From contig JAFSPU010000003.1 in NCBI GenBank assembly GCA_017451265.1, forward strand, positions 310,001 through 374,000: 64,000 bases of DNA, written 5' to 3'. The translations under genes were made by a program, and so were the position numbers. Source of the stretch: Clostridiales bacterium (lineage in GTDB: Bacteria > Bacillota > Clostridia > Saccharofermentanales > Saccharofermentanaceae). Below the pieces are notes generated by a model, which saw only the letters and a program-made list of their open reading frames with translations, did no database searches and had not been told where the DNA came from. Position 1 is the first letter of the stretch. The number at the start of each line of letters is the position of its first letter. Of the stretch, positions 7,345 to 16,550 are shown piece after piece.

Positions 7345-9159
7345 TTATTCTTCATCAAGCTTCAGGACGCTCATGAATGCTTCCTGCGGCACCTCTACGG
7401 AACCAACCTGACGCATTCTCTTCTTGCCTTCCTTCTGCTTCTCAAGAAGCTTTTTCTTACGGGAGATATCACCGCCGTAGCACTTCGAAGTAACGTCCTT
7501 GCGGAATGCCTTGATGGTCTCCCTGGCGATAATCTTACCGCCGATGCATGCCTGTATCGGAACCTCGAACTGCTGCCTCGGGATGTTCTCCTTGAGTTTC
7601 TCCGCCATGCGTCTTCCCCTCTCGTACGCCTTATCAGCATGTACGATAAATGACAGTGCATCCACGGGGTCGCCGTTAAGCAGGATATCGAGCTTTACAA
7701 GCTTGCTTTGCTGGTAGTCCGCCATCTCGTAATCGAGTGACGCGTAACCCCTGGTCCTCGACTTCAACGCATCGAAGAAGTCGTAGATAATCTCGTTAAG
7801 AGGCATCTTGTAGCGCAGCACCACGCGGCTCTCATCAAGATACTTCATGTCGACATACTCGCCGCGTCTGTTCTGGCACAGCTCCATGATGTTGCCGACA
7901 AACTCCTTGGGCAGAATGATGTCCGCGAACACGATCGGCTCCTCCATGAAGTCGATCTCAGCGGGGTCCGGCATGTTAGTCGGGTTATCCACCTCAAGCA
8001 CGGTGCCGTCAGTCTTGTGTACCTTGTAGATTACGGAAGGAGCCGTGGAGATAAGGTCAAGATTAAACTCACGCTCGAGTCTCTCCTCTATTACCTCGTA
8101 ATGCAGAAGGCCCAGGAAGCCGCATCTGAAGCCGAAGCCCAGAGCTGCGGAAGTCTCTGCCTGGAACGAAAGCGCAGCATCATTAAGCTGCAGCTTCTCG
8201 AGAGCATCGCGAAGGTCACCGTAACGCGCGCCGTCCACGGGGTAGATACCGCAGAAAACCATCTGCTGTATGCCCTTGTAGCCTGTAAGCGGCTCGGACG
8301 CGGGGTTTACCGCGGAAGTGATCGTGTCGCCCGGTGCCGTGTCGGAAACGGACTTGATGGAAGCGCAGATATAACCTACTTCGCCTGCAAGAAGCTCCTT
8401 GGCGGGCACGTACTGTCCGGGGTGGAAGTAACCGAGCTCCGTGATGGCGAACTCCTTGCCCGTGTGCATCATGCGGATGGTGTCGCCGGTCTTGATGGAA
8501 CCTGCACGCACTCTTACGGACGCGATTACACCCTTGTAAGGGTCGTACTTGGAGTCTACTACCAGGGCACGAAATGGCTCGTCCTCTGGGTCATGAGGCG
8601 CGGGGATATACTTTACGATACCCTCAAGAACCTCGTCTATGTTGATGTCATTCTTAGCCGAGATCAGGGGCGCATAAGAAGCATCGAGTCCGATGTCGTC
8701 CTCTATCTCCTGGCGCACTTCCTCTGGGCGTGCCGCGGGAAGGTCAATCTTGTTGATTACCGGCAAAATCTCTAGGTCAGCATCAACCGCGAGGTACGCA
8801 TTCGCCATCGTCTGAGCCTCAACACCCTGCGATGCATCGACGATAAGGATCGCACCGTCACAAGCCTTAAGAGAGCGGCTTACTTCGTAGTTGAAGTCGA
8901 CGTGTCCGGGAGTGTCGATAAGGTTAAGTGTATATGTGTTGCCGTCCTGGGCTTTATACTGCATTCTCGTCGCCTGAGACTTGATCGTGATGCCTCTTTC
9001 CCTCTCTATATCCATGTTATCGAGGATCTGGCTCATCATGTCTCTTTTCTCGACTACACCTGTGTGCTCGATAATACGGTCAGCCAGTGTAGACTTACCG
9101 TGGTCGATGTGCGCGATTATGCAGAAATTTCTTATCAGTTCCTGTCTTTCCATCTTCAC
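7345..9159 (-). CDS. lepA: Elongation factor 4 (LepA) GTPase
   Basis: At 604 residues the protein has normal LepA length. It opens with a GTPase domain: P-loop AHIDHGKST (about 16-24), the RGITI switch I, DTPGH and NKIDLP. EF-G-like domains follow, then the LepA-specific C-terminus with [20 protein letters not shown]. LepA binds ribosomes and back-translocates stalled complexes or assists 30S biogenesis. It follows lepB by 12 bases and probably belongs to an aspS-lepB-lepA operon. In many Bacillota lepA is followed by hemW and hrcA; here those are 15-24 kb away. Confidence 0.97.
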   Translation of the reverse strand: MKMERQELIRNFCIIAHIDHGKSTLADRIIEHTGVVEKRDMMSQILDNMDIERERGITIKSQATRMQYKAQDGNTYTLNLIDTPGHVDFNYEVSRSLKACDGAILIVDASQGVEAQTMANAYLAVDADLEILPVINKIDLPAARPEEVRQEIEDDIGLDASYAPLISAKNDINIDEVLEGIVKYIPAPHDPEDEPFRALVVDSKYDPYKGVIASVRVRAGSIKTGDTIRMMHTGKEFAITELGYFHPGQYVPAKELLAGEVGYICASIKSVSDTAPGDTITSAVNPASEPLTGYKGIQQMVFCGIYPVDGARYGDLRDALEKLQLNDAALSFQAETSAALGFGFRCGFLGLLHYEVIEERLEREFNLDLISTAPSVIYKVHKTDGTVLEVDNPTNMPDPAEIDFMEEPIVFADIILPKEFVGNIMELCQNRRGEYVDMKYLDESRVVLRYKMPLNEIIYDFFDALKSRTRGYASLDYEMADYQQSKLVKLDILLNGDPVDALSFIVHADKAYERGRRMAEKLKENIPRQQFEVPIQACIGGKIIARETIKAFRKDVTSKCYGGDISRKKKLLEKQKEGKKRMRQVGSVEVPQEAFMSVLKLDEE

Positions 9160-9171
9160 CTTTTATGTCTG

Positions 9172-9792
9172 TCAGATAAGTGAGAACGCATTGAAAGGAT
9201 AGATTATAACGAATGCTATTCCCTTAATGCGGTCAGAGCTGAACGGGCCGAGGTTACGGGAGTCATTACTTACAGGACGGTTGTCTCCCATGCAGTAATA
9301 CTCATCAGGGCCGAGAGTTACTTCGTTATAGCCTCTCTCGAATCCCCAGCTCATAACATAAGTCTCAACTCCGTCAGCGAGGTAAGGCTCGTCCAGCATG
9401 TAGAAATCAGCAGCACCGACTTCTCTGATATAGACGTGGCCGTCAGCGATCCTGATGGTCTCACCGGGCATACCGACGATTCTCTTGATGAGATACTCAT
9501 CGTGGTTGTAGCCCTCCATATCCTCGCCGTCGAGAATTACGATATCGCCTCTGTGATAGTTATCGAAATAAGTCGATACCTTATCAGTCATGACGATGTA
9601 GCCGTCTCTTAGGTTAGGCACCATGGAATCGCCGTAAACATTGTCTCTTTGAACAACGAATACCACGAGCAGGATACCTGCAAGAACACCGATCGCAATC
9701 GCAATAAGCCAGTCGAGAATGGATGCGATGATCTCATTCTTTCTGTCGCCGGGCTTTACCTCAACATACTCACTTTTATCGTGTTTTTTCAT
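9172..9792 (-). CDS. lepB: Type I signal peptidase
   Basis: The 206-residue membrane peptidase has a single N-terminal anchor (about 25-48). The catalytic serine lies in GDSMVPNL (S56) and the general-base lysine in LIKRIVGMPGE (K103), with the conserved box GDNRPVSNDSRNLGPF near the end. It removes signal peptides from exported preproteins on the outer face of the membrane. The one-anchor architecture is usual for Gram-positive bacteria. It lies between aspS (21 bases) and lepA (12 bases). Confidence 0.95.
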   Translation of the reverse strand: MKKHDKSEYVEVKPGDRKNEIIASILDWLIAIAIGVLAGILLVVFVVQRDNVYGDSMVPNLRDGYIVMTDKVSTYFDNYHRGDIVILDGEDMEGYNHDEYLIKRIVGMPGETIRIADGHVYIREVGAADFYMLDEPYLADGVETYVMSWGFERGYNEVTLGPDEYYCMGDNRPVSNDSRNLGPFSSDRIKGIAFVIIYPFNAFSLI

Positions 9793-9813
9793 TTCCCTTA
9801 ATCCCTGTAAATC

Positions 9814-11625
9814 TTAATCCATTACCAGATTGTCATTATCGTCATCCTGTTCGTCAGCCGAGCTTACTTCGATACCGAGTTCATTAAGCTGAGCAACCGC
9901 AACCGGAGAAGGTGCATCTGTCATAAGATCGGAAGATGTCTGTACCTTCGGGAATGCGATAACCTCTCTGATGGAACCTGCACCTGTAAGGAGCATTACG
10001 AATCTGTCGAGACCGATAGCCAGGCCGCCATGAGGAGGTACGCCGTACTTGAATGCATCAAGCAGGAAGCCGAACTGCTCCTGTGCGGACTCCTCGGAGA
10101 AGCCCAGAAGCTTAAATATTCTCATCTGGAGGCTTCTGTCGTGGATTCTGATGGAACCGCCGCCGAGCTCACAGCCGTTAAGAACGATATCGTAAGCCTT
10201 GGATCTTACCTTGCCCTGATCGGACTCCAGGTGATCCAGGTCCTCATCCATGGGGCATGTGAACGGATGGTGCATTGCCATGTATCTTCCCTCTTCGTCC
10301 GACCATTCGAACATGGGGAACTCCGTTACCCAGCAAAGCTTGAAGTCATCCTTGTGAATAAGACCGAGCTTGTCTGCAGCAGCGATACGCAGCTGGCCCA
10401 AAGCATCATGAACTACCTTGAACTTGTCTGCTACGATGCAGATAAGGTCGTCAGCTGTTGCACCTGTAGCGAAAGCAAGAGCTGCGATGTCCTCAGGCTG
10501 CATGAACTTGAGGAAGGAGCCGCGGGGTGTCTCGGCAGGAACTACCCATGCCATGCCCTTTGCCTTGTATGTCTTACAAACTTCACCGAGTGCGTCGATC
10601 TCCTTACGGGAGAAAGCAGCGCCGCCGGGGATTACTACAGCCTTGATAAGGCCGCCTTCTGCAATAGCATTCTGGAAAACAACAAAGTCGAGTGTCTTAG
10701 CCCACTCAGTGATGTTCTGAAGTTCCATGCCGAAACGCAGGTCAGGCTTGTCGGAACCGTAACGCTCCATTGCCTCGATCCAGGGCAGGCGCTTGATAGG
10801 AAGCTCGATGTCGATATCAAGAACATCCTTGAAAACTCTTGCCACGAAGCCCTCTGTGATACCCATAACGTCATCGCAGTCAACGAAGCTCATCTCGAGG
10901 TCCATCTGTGTGAACTCGGGCTGTCTGTCAGCACGCAGGTCCTCATCACGGAAGCAGCGTGCGATCTGCATGTAGCGGTCGTAACCTGCGAGCATGAGAA
11001 GCTGCTTATAAAGCTGAGGTGACTGAGGCAGCGCAAAGAAGGAACCCTTCTTTACTCGTGAAGGAACGAGGTAGTCACGTGCGCCCTCAGGTGTGCTCTT
11101 ACCGAGCATAGGAGTCTCGATCTCAAGGAAGCCCTTCTCGTCGAAGTAGTCACGCGCAGACTTCGCGATCTTATGGCGAAGGATCATGTTGTTCTGCATG
11201 ACAGGTCTTCTCAGGTCGAGATATCTGTACTTAAGTCTTAAAGACTCGTTTGCTGTATTGTCATCCTCGATGTAGAACGGAGGTGTCTCAGCCTCGGAGA
11301 TGATACGCAGGTCGTCTACGTTAACCTCGATCATACCTGTAGGCATCTTCTCGTTCGGAGCGGATCTTAAAGCTACCTTACCCTTAACGGCAAGCACGAA
11401 CTCGGATCTGATCTTGGATGCTTTACTTCTTATATCCTCGGAACTTTCGGGAGTGATAACGAGCTGAACCTCGCCGCTCCTGTCCCTTAAGGTGATAAAT
11501 GTCAGGCCTCCGAGGTCACGCGCCTTATGGCACCAGCCCATAAGTGTAACTTCTTTGCCGACATCGCTTTCTCTTAATGTGCCGCACATATCAGTGCGCT
11601 TCATATCTGCTATTGATTCAGACAT
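9814..11625 (-). CDS. aspS: Aspartyl-tRNA synthetase
   Basis: At 603 residues the protein has the bacterial AspRS architecture: an N-terminal OB fold for anticodon recognition, the class II catalytic core with motif 2 (FRDEDLRADRQPEFTQ), a GAD-type insertion and motif 3 (GLAIGLDRFVMLLTG). The C-terminus carries a short acidic tail (DEQDDDNDN). AAAGG precedes the ATG. The anticodon-domain features that separate discriminating from non-discriminating AspRS were not evaluated. It appears to be the first gene of an operon with lepB and lepA. Confidence 0.97.
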   Translation of the reverse strand: MSESIADMKRTDMCGTLRESDVGKEVTLMGWCHKARDLGGLTFITLRDRSGEVQLVITPESSEDIRSKASKIRSEFVLAVKGKVALRSAPNEKMPTGMIEVNVDDLRIISEAETPPFYIEDDNTANESLRLKYRYLDLRRPVMQNNMILRHKIAKSARDYFDEKGFLEIETPMLGKSTPEGARDYLVPSRVKKGSFFALPQSPQLYKQLLMLAGYDRYMQIARCFRDEDLRADRQPEFTQMDLEMSFVDCDDVMGITEGFVARVFKDVLDIDIELPIKRLPWIEAMERYGSDKPDLRFGMELQNITEWAKTLDFVVFQNAIAEGGLIKAVVIPGGAAFSRKEIDALGEVCKTYKAKGMAWVVPAETPRGSFLKFMQPEDIAALAFATGATADDLICIVADKFKVVHDALGQLRIAAADKLGLIHKDDFKLCWVTEFPMFEWSDEEGRYMAMHHPFTCPMDEDLDHLESDQGKVRSKAYDIVLNGCELGGGSIRIHDRSLQMRIFKLLGFSEESAQEQFGFLLDAFKYGVPPHGGLAIGLDRFVMLLTGAGSIREVIAFPKVQTSSDLMTDAPSPVAVAQLNELGIEVSSADEQDDDNDNLVMD

Positions 11626-11680
11626 AGTGATCTGCCTTTCTTATATATACACCCGCGCGGGCGCATTAATACAACAAGTC

Positions 11681-11689
11681 ATTATATCA
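11681..11689 (-). promoter_or_regulatory. Extended -10 promoter of aspS
   Basis: Minus-strand TGA-TATAAT lies about 55 bases before the aspS ATG. The intervening leader contains a GC-rich palindrome, CCCGCGCGGG (11652-11661), that could fold. No clear -35 box is seen. Confidence 0.55.
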
Positions 11690-11738
11690 TACTTAGCAGA
11701 TTAACTAATAAAGTTTGTGGCGGGATTAATACAAACGA

Positions 11739-12485
11739 TCAGAGTTCAAACTGATACAGCAGCATCGCAAGGACTGCGGGGCCTGCAGTCTCTGTTCGAA
11801 GGATTCTTTTACCTAAGGTTACGGGCTTCGCGCCGTTATCACGCGCAGCATCGGCCTCGCCGTCCTCGAATCCTCCCTCAGGGCCGATAAATACAGCTAT
11901 CTCGCTGATCTTATCTTTATCGATTTGAGAAAGGGCCTCTTTCAGAGTTAATCCATGCTCCTCTTCCCAGGGAAACAGAACAATACCCGCTGTCTCATCA
12001 GCCATCTTCACAGCCTGAGTAAAGTTAACCGGTTCAACGACTTCGGGAATTATCCCCCTGCCGCTCTGCCTTGCAGCCTCAAGTGCGATCTTCTGCCAGC
12101 GCTCAGTCTTAGTCTTCTGCTTTTTAGGCTCGTCAGGTCTGACAACGCATCTTGAAGAAAACACCGGAACGATCTTAGTGACTCCCAGTTCGACGCACTT
12201 CTGAATAGTTAATTCCATTCTCTCGCCCTTGGAAACCGATTGATAAAGAGTGATCCTGAAAGGCGGCTCAGAGACTGAAGTATGCGTATCTTTGATTTTG
12301 AGCGTAACGGATGATTTTGACAGTTCATGAACTTCGCAGAGCGCCTCAACACCACCGCCGAGAACGACAGTAAGCTCTTCGCCTTCTTTCATACGCAGTA
12401 CTTGTGAGATGTAGTGTGAATTGTCTTTGTCGAGGGTGAGATAACCGTCACCGGCTTCCCTGTCCTCCATAAAAAGTCTTGTCAC
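11739..12485 (-). CDS. rsmE: 16S rRNA m3U1498 methyltransferase (RsmE)
   Basis: The 248-residue protein has an N-terminal PUA-like domain and a C-terminal SPOUT knot. Characteristic stretches are RMELTIQKCVELGV, EAARQSGRG, FIGPEGGF and LGKRILRTETA. It methylates N3 of U1498 in 16S rRNA. The start is GTG, placed 3 bases after the stop of the ThiD-like gene, with a GGGGAAG stretch that overlaps that gene's end, so coupling is likely. In many bacteria rsmE follows prmA; here prmA is 6 kb away in the dnaK operon. Confidence 0.93.
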   Translation of the reverse strand: MTRLFMEDREAGDGYLTLDKDNSHYISQVLRMKEGEELTVVLGGGVEALCEVHELSKSSVTLKIKDTHTSVSEPPFRITLYQSVSKGERMELTIQKCVELGVTKIVPVFSSRCVVRPDEPKKQKTKTERWQKIALEAARQSGRGIIPEVVEPVNFTQAVKMADETAGIVLFPWEEEHGLTLKEALSQIDKDKISEIAVFIGPEGGFEDGEADAARDNGAKPVTLGKRILRTETAGPAVLAMLLYQFEL

Positions 12486-12488
12486 GGT

Positions 12489-13583
12489 TTACTTCCCCGA
12501 ATCAGCAAGTCTATTCAGGTTATTAAGTCTGTCCTTCAGCGCCTGAAGATCAGTGATAGACTGGTTTACCTTGCTGTCGAAAAGCAGTCTGGAGCTTGCA
12601 AGATTAGTAACCTCACCCTTAGGATCCTGCTTCTTCTCGATGTTGCTCGTAATGGCATGCTGAACCTCTTCATCAGAAGAAGGAGTGCTCATGAAACGTG
12701 CGATATCTCTGATGGACTTACCGGGAGAAACGAGCGATGAAGTAACAGGTGCCTTGACTTCCTGCTCGTCCTCATGGGGTTCTTCCTGATATCTGAGCTG
12801 AGGCTTAGCCTCTTCCTTAACTTCTTCCTTAACCTCCGGCTTAAGAGCAGGTGCGGCAGCCTTGGGTGCTTCCTTGACTTCCTCCTTAGGCTCCTCTTTT
12901 CCGCTTACGAACTCGAGAGCTAAAGAAGCAACAAGATTGGCAGGATGATCTTCTGCATATTCACATGCCAAAGCTGTCAGGAAGCTGTACTTATCCTCAT
13001 AACCGGGCTTTACAGGAATGTTATCAACCCACTGGTTCTTGGCGCCGTCGAAAAGAACATTCTGACCATCAGTACGGTCATCACCCTTAATGAATACAGC
13101 ACATCCGTAAACGTTAAAGATCTTCTTTGCGGCTCTTAAGAAATCGTTCTTGGCGCGGCACTCGAATCCACAGAAAGCCTCAGCTTCCATAGTGTTTACC
13201 ACGAGGAAATCACAGAACTCAAGAAGTCTTTCGGACAATGCGGAATATACGGATCCGTCTACGAGGATCTCACCCTCATCCGAAATCAGAGACGGGCAGC
13301 AGATGACGGGAGCCGTCTTATTCTGCTCGAGCTTATCTGCAACATATAAGATGACATCAGGATTGGTGATGAAACCAATTCCAAGAGATGCAAACTCGCA
13401 CTCACCGAAAGCGAAGTCGAGCATCTCGGAAACGTCATTCTCTTCTGAAGTATCGTCTTTATAGGAAATTCTAGGCACCACAGCAAGCGGATCAAGACCG
13501 AAGTCTTTGATCGTCGCGGTACATCTTAGTAAGTCAAAGATCGTACCTTCGACAGAATCCGATATGGTTAGGACAGTTTTCAC
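12489..13583 (-). CDS. Degenerate ThiD/pyridoxal-kinase-like protein with charged C-terminal extension
   Basis: Residues 1-230 look like the ribokinase-fold HMP-phosphate/pyridoxal kinases: VKTVLTISDSVEG at the N-terminus, a FCDFLVVNTMEAEAFCG stretch equivalent to the 'TPN..EA..L.G' region, and AVFIKGDD. The hallmark GTGC anion hole with the catalytic base is absent and is replaced by PGYEDKYSFLTAL, so kinase activity is doubtful. A Lys/Glu/Pro/Ala-rich linker (about 230-290) and a C-terminal helical region follow. The GTG start at 13583 has AGGTG just upstream and matches the kinase N-terminus; the longer frame from 13646 adds 21 unlikely residues. It is coupled to rsmE. A regulatory or scaffold role is possible. 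Confidence 0.6.
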   Translation of the reverse strand: MKTVLTISDSVEGTIFDLLRCTATIKDFGLDPLAVVPRISYKDDTSEENDVSEMLDFAFGECEFASLGIGFITNPDVILYVADKLEQNKTAPVICCPSLISDEGEILVDGSVYSALSERLLEFCDFLVVNTMEAEAFCGFECRAKNDFLRAAKKIFNVYGCAVFIKGDDRTDGQNVLFDGAKNQWVDNIPVKPGYEDKYSFLTALACEYAEDHPANLVASLALEFVSGKEEPKEEVKEAPKAAAPALKPEVKEEVKEEAKPQLRYQEEPHEDEQEVKAPVTSSLVSPGKSIRDIARFMSTPSSDEEVQHAITSNIEKKQDPKGEVTNLASSRLLFDSKVNQSITDLQALKDRLNNLNRLADSGK

Positions 13584-13710
13584 ACGGCACCTTTTACAAT
13601 ATAAAATGTTCATTGTTAGTTTTGCACAAAAAACTACCCTCAACAAGTGGCATCTTAACTATAAACCTGACATATATTTGTAAGAATTCACAATGGCATT
13701 TTCCAAAGCA

Positions 13711-13738
13711 CTAAAAACCGCCCCCTGACGGGAGCGGT
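13711..13738 (-). terminator. Rho-independent terminator of trpB
   Basis: On the minus strand, CCGCTCCC and GGGGGCGG form a GC-rich hairpin followed by TTTTT, about 50 bases beyond the trpB stop codon. Confidence 0.8.
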
Positions 13739-13789
13739 CGGTGATTAGAAATAATACCTTACTTAGGAAATTGTAATAATCGTTTGGCC

Positions 13790-15157
13790 TTACTCGATTA
13801 CGGGAAGGCTTGCGAATCCCTTCTCGAGGTCCTCATCTGTAGGAATGAAGTCGTTCATCTTTCCTTCGTTGTATGCCTGGTAAGCAGTCATGTCGAAGAA
13901 GCCTGTACCTGTGAGGTTGAACAGGATCGTCTTCTTCTCACCTGTCTCCTTGCACTTCAGGGCCTCATCGATAGCTGTTCTGATAGCATGTGAGGACTCA
14001 GGTGCAGGAAGGATAGTCTCTGTCTTTGCGAAGAGCTCAGCAGCCTCGAATACCTTTGTCTGCTCTACTGCAACAGCTCTCATATAGCCGTCGTGATAAA
14101 GCTGAGAAACGATAGGAGACATACCGTGGTAGCGGAGTCCGCCTGCGTGTGAAGGTGAAGGCATGAACTCGGAACCTAATGTGTACATCTTAGCAAGAGG
14201 GCATACATGACCTGTATCAGCGAAGTCGTAAGCATATCTTCCTCTTGTCATGGAAGGACAGGAAGCAGGCTCTACAGCGATGATCTCAGGATCAGCAACA
14301 CCTGTGAGCTTATCTCTCATGAATGCGGACATGATGCCGCCGAGGTTTGATCCGCCGCCTGCGCAGCCGATAACGATGTCAGGATACTCATCAACCTTGG
14401 CAAGCTGGAGCTTAGCCTCTTCACCGATGATGGACTGATGGAGGATGACCTGATTAAGAACCGAACCCAGAACATATCTGCAGTTGTCGGTCGTAACAGC
14501 CTTCTCTACAGCCTCGGAGATAGCGCAACCAAGTGATCCGCCTGTTCCGGGGAACTTCTCGTTGATCTCGCGTCCTACCTTTGTTGTATTTGAAGGTGAA
14601 GGAATAATATCAGCGCCGAAAGTCTCGATGATGGACTTTCTGAAGGGCTTCTGCTCATAGGATACCTTTACCATGTAAACAGTGAGCGGGATGTTATAGA
14701 AAGCGCTCGCCATGGAAAGAGCTGTTCCCCACTGGCCTGCACCTGTCTCAGTTGTGAGTGATGTAAGGCCCTGCTTCTTTGCGTAGTAAACCTGCGCTGC
14801 AGCGGAGTTGAGCTTGTGTGAACCGGATGTGTTGTTACCCTCGAACTTGTAGTAGATCTTGGCGGGTGTGCCGAGAGCCTTTTCGAGCTGATATGCACGG
14901 ATGACCGGAGACGGACGGAAGATCTTGTAGAACTCCTGAACCTCTTCCGGGATATCGATGTAACGTGTGTCGTTATCGAGTTCCTGCTTGCACAGTTCCT
15001 CACAGAAGATGGGTGTCATCTCCTCAAGTGTGAGGGGCTTGTGTGTACCGGGGTGAAGCATAGGTGCGGGCTTGTTCTTCATATCCGCACGAACGTTGTA
15101 CCACCTTGTCGGCATCTCGTCTTCTGTCAGAAAAATTCTCTTAGGTTCTTTTGCCAT
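13790..15157 (-). CDS. trpB: Tryptophan synthase beta chain, TrpB2-type
   Basis: The 455-residue PLP enzyme is longer than classical TrpB (about 400) and has the N-terminal extension and GRPSPV-type region (here FRPSPVIRA) of the TrpB2 / TrpB-like group. The PLP lysine sits in SGSHKLNSA (K115), and the phosphate-binding loop GCAGGGSNLGG is intact. It condenses indole with serine; TrpB2 enzymes often work without a TrpA partner. No trpA or other trp gene is adjacent, so it may salvage free indole. A tryptophan-specific T-box precedes it, which independently supports a role in tryptophan supply. Confidence 0.92.
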   Translation of the reverse strand: MAKEPKRIFLTEDEMPTRWYNVRADMKNKPAPMLHPGTHKPLTLEEMTPIFCEELCKQELDNDTRYIDIPEEVQEFYKIFRPSPVIRAYQLEKALGTPAKIYYKFEGNNTSGSHKLNSAAAQVYYAKKQGLTSLTTETGAGQWGTALSMASAFYNIPLTVYMVKVSYEQKPFRKSIIETFGADIIPSPSNTTKVGREINEKFPGTGGSLGCAISEAVEKAVTTDNCRYVLGSVLNQVILHQSIIGEEAKLQLAKVDEYPDIVIGCAGGGSNLGGIMSAFMRDKLTGVADPEIIAVEPASCPSMTRGRYAYDFADTGHVCPLAKMYTLGSEFMPSPSHAGGLRYHGMSPIVSQLYHDGYMRAVAVEQTKVFEAAELFAKTETILPAPESSHAIRTAIDEALKCKETGEKKTILFNLTGTGFFDMTAYQAYNEGKMNDFIPTDEDLEKGFASLPVIE

Positions 15158-15188
15158 TTTCGGCCTCCTTTCTATATGCCGGATGCAA

Positions 15189-15460
15189 TAAAAAATCCTG
15201 TGTCTCGTTTAAGACACAGGACAGTTAATTACTGCGGTACCACCTGATTTGACTGCTTGATGAATATTTATAGTAGCAGTCCGCTCATTTCATGTTCCGA
15301 CAAACATGCTCTGCTGATAACGGAAGAGTTCCCGTCGGGCCATTTCCTGCCCGCCCTCACGAGGTCCATTCTTCTTCGCCCTCCGTATCGCGATTCCACC
15401 GCCCGCGACTCTCTTTGACGGATTGATGCGTCGAGTACTACTCCTCGTTCATCGGTTTAC
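15189..15460 (-). promoter_or_regulatory. T-box riboswitch, tryptophan-specific (UGG specifier)
   Basis: The minus-strand leader starts with GAACGAGGAGTAGTA, typical of T-box stem I, followed by an AGAGAG / GGTGGAA region. The specifier loop reads GAATGGACC, placing UGG (15366-15368), the Trp codon. The T-box antiterminator sequence GGTGGTACCGC lies at 15234-15244. The terminator stem TCCTGTGTCT / AGACACAGGA (15196-15221) follows, with a run of six T. Uncharged tRNA-Trp should stabilise the antiterminator and turn on trpB. Confidence 0.92.
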
Positions 15461-15466
15461 TGTATG

Positions 15467-15496
15467 AATATATCCTTTTGGTGTGAGGATTGTCAA
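15467..15496 (-). promoter_or_regulatory. Promoter of the T-box/trpB transcript
   Basis: A perfect minus-strand TTGACA (15491-15496), an 18-base spacer and TATATT (15467-15472) put the start site near 15460, at the head of the T-box leader. Confidence 0.8.
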
Positions 15497-15533
15497 GATG
15501 AATTAGATTTGATTAGTATGTCTGCGCCTCTGC

Positions 15534-15568
15534 GTATACGTTTAGTTGTTATCTGGGATTACGTATAC
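15534..15568. repeat. GTATACGT / ACGTATAC inverted repeat
   Basis: A perfect 8-bp inverted repeat separated by 19 bases lies between the divergent trpB leader and the PD-(D/E)XK-like gene. It could be an operator. Each arm contains the palindrome GTATAC. Further GTATA-ended, A/T-rich hairpin-like sequence occurs at about 15685-15722 and again near 53.8-54.0 kb. Apart from these and the promoter sites, 15497-15740 holds no gene that I can see. Confidence 0.5.
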
Positions 15569-15740
15569 AGATTCGATTGGATTTGTATATGTTATTTGCA
15601 AATTCAAAAAAACATATAAAAAAGCAGTCCATTTTCCCACCCAGACCCTCCAAACGCAGTAGTATCAGCATTTTGCTTTCCCAAAACGTCTATTTATTCC
15701 CTATTTTTCAAAAAACGTATATTGAGAAGATCTAAGGTTC

Positions 15741-15746
15741 TATAAT
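15741..15746 (+). promoter_or_regulatory. -10 box placed for a leaderless start
   Basis: TATAAT is followed by six bases (cacaac) and the ATG at 15753, so transcription would start on the start codon. The nearest purine-rich stretch (AAGG) is 15 bases from the ATG, too far to serve as a normal Shine-Dalgarno. A good -35 is not visible. Confidence 0.5.
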
Positions 15747-15752
15747 CACAAC

Positions 15753-16550
15753 ATGGATAAGGATTTGATAAACAAACAACTAACTGCAAGATACAAAAGA
15801 CTCAATAAACTGACAGAATCGATAGAGAAAAAACTACTTATTCTGCCGGAGGGTAAGATTCGGATTCTGCGTAAGCATAACACCGATTATTACTACTATG
15901 TGGACAAAGACAGCAATGATAACGGAACAATTATTAACTCCTTAAATCTCCCATTTGCGCAGGGTCTGGCACAGAGATCATATCTCCAGAAAGTACTTCG
16001 TGCAGCTAACAGAGAACAGAAACTGATCGAACAATTCATTAAGCGTTTCCCGAGTCCGTCAGTAGAACAGGTATACCAAACTCTCCCTGAACCAAGACAG
16101 AAACTTATTACGCCGATCATACTTCCAGATGATCAATACATTAAGCAGTGGCTGGACACTCCCTATATTCACAAGGGATTCAGTGAGGGTGATCCTTACT
16201 ATGAAACTTTAAACGGGGAGCGCGTCAGATCGAAGTCCGAAGCGCAGATTGCAGATCATCTGAAAGCTAAAGGAATCCCATATAAATATGAGTACCCGCT
16301 AATGGTAGGTAACAAGCTCTTTCATCCTGACTTTACGATCTTAAGAGTAAGCGACAGGACTGAGCTTTACTATGAGCATCTCGGGAAAATGGGAGACCGG
16401 GACTATGCCGCCCAAAACATCAGCAAGCTCAATCTATATGCATTGAACGGGTTTATTCAAGGGGACAGATTATTTACGACTATGGAGTCCGCAGATTGTC
16501 CGTTCGATGTGAGAGTGCTGGACAGAATGATCGAGAAAAACTTCCGCTGA
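15753..16550 (+). CDS. PD-(D/E)XK nuclease-like protein
   Basis: The 265-residue protein has a basic, helical N-terminal half and a C-terminal domain with VRSKSEAQIADHL (about 158-170), FHPDFTIL (190-197) and YYEHLGKMGD (206-215). The E...PDF...E.H spacing fits the restriction-endonuclease-like fold. Similar proteins are common in Clostridia as uncharacterised families, often near mobile regions. It shares the RSK(S/N)E and PD(F/V) motifs with the protein at 1824. It is a lone plus-strand gene among minus-strand operons, with an AT-rich upstream region and no Shine-Dalgarno. Nuclease activity is inferred from motif order only. Confidence 0.65.
   Translation: MDKDLINKQLTARYKRLNKLTESIEKKLLILPEGKIRILRKHNTDYYYYVDKDSNDNGTIINSLNLPFAQGLAQRSYLQKVLRAANREQKLIEQFIKRFPSPSVEQVYQTLPEPRQKLITPIILPDDQYIKQWLDTPYIHKGFSEGDPYYETLNGERVRSKSEAQIADHLKAKGIPYKYEYPLMVGNKLFHPDFTILRVSDRTELYYEHLGKMGDRDYAAQNISKLNLYALNGFIQGDRLFTTMESADCPFDVRVLDRMIEKNFR

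Noticed and set aside
8017-8775. 252-codon plus-strand frame
   Set aside because: It lies wholly antisense to lepA, whose protein is fully conserved; no independent coding signal.
10030-11022. 330-codon plus-strand frame
   Set aside because: It is antisense to aspS and arises from codon bias of the opposite strand; the encoded protein has no recognisable domains.
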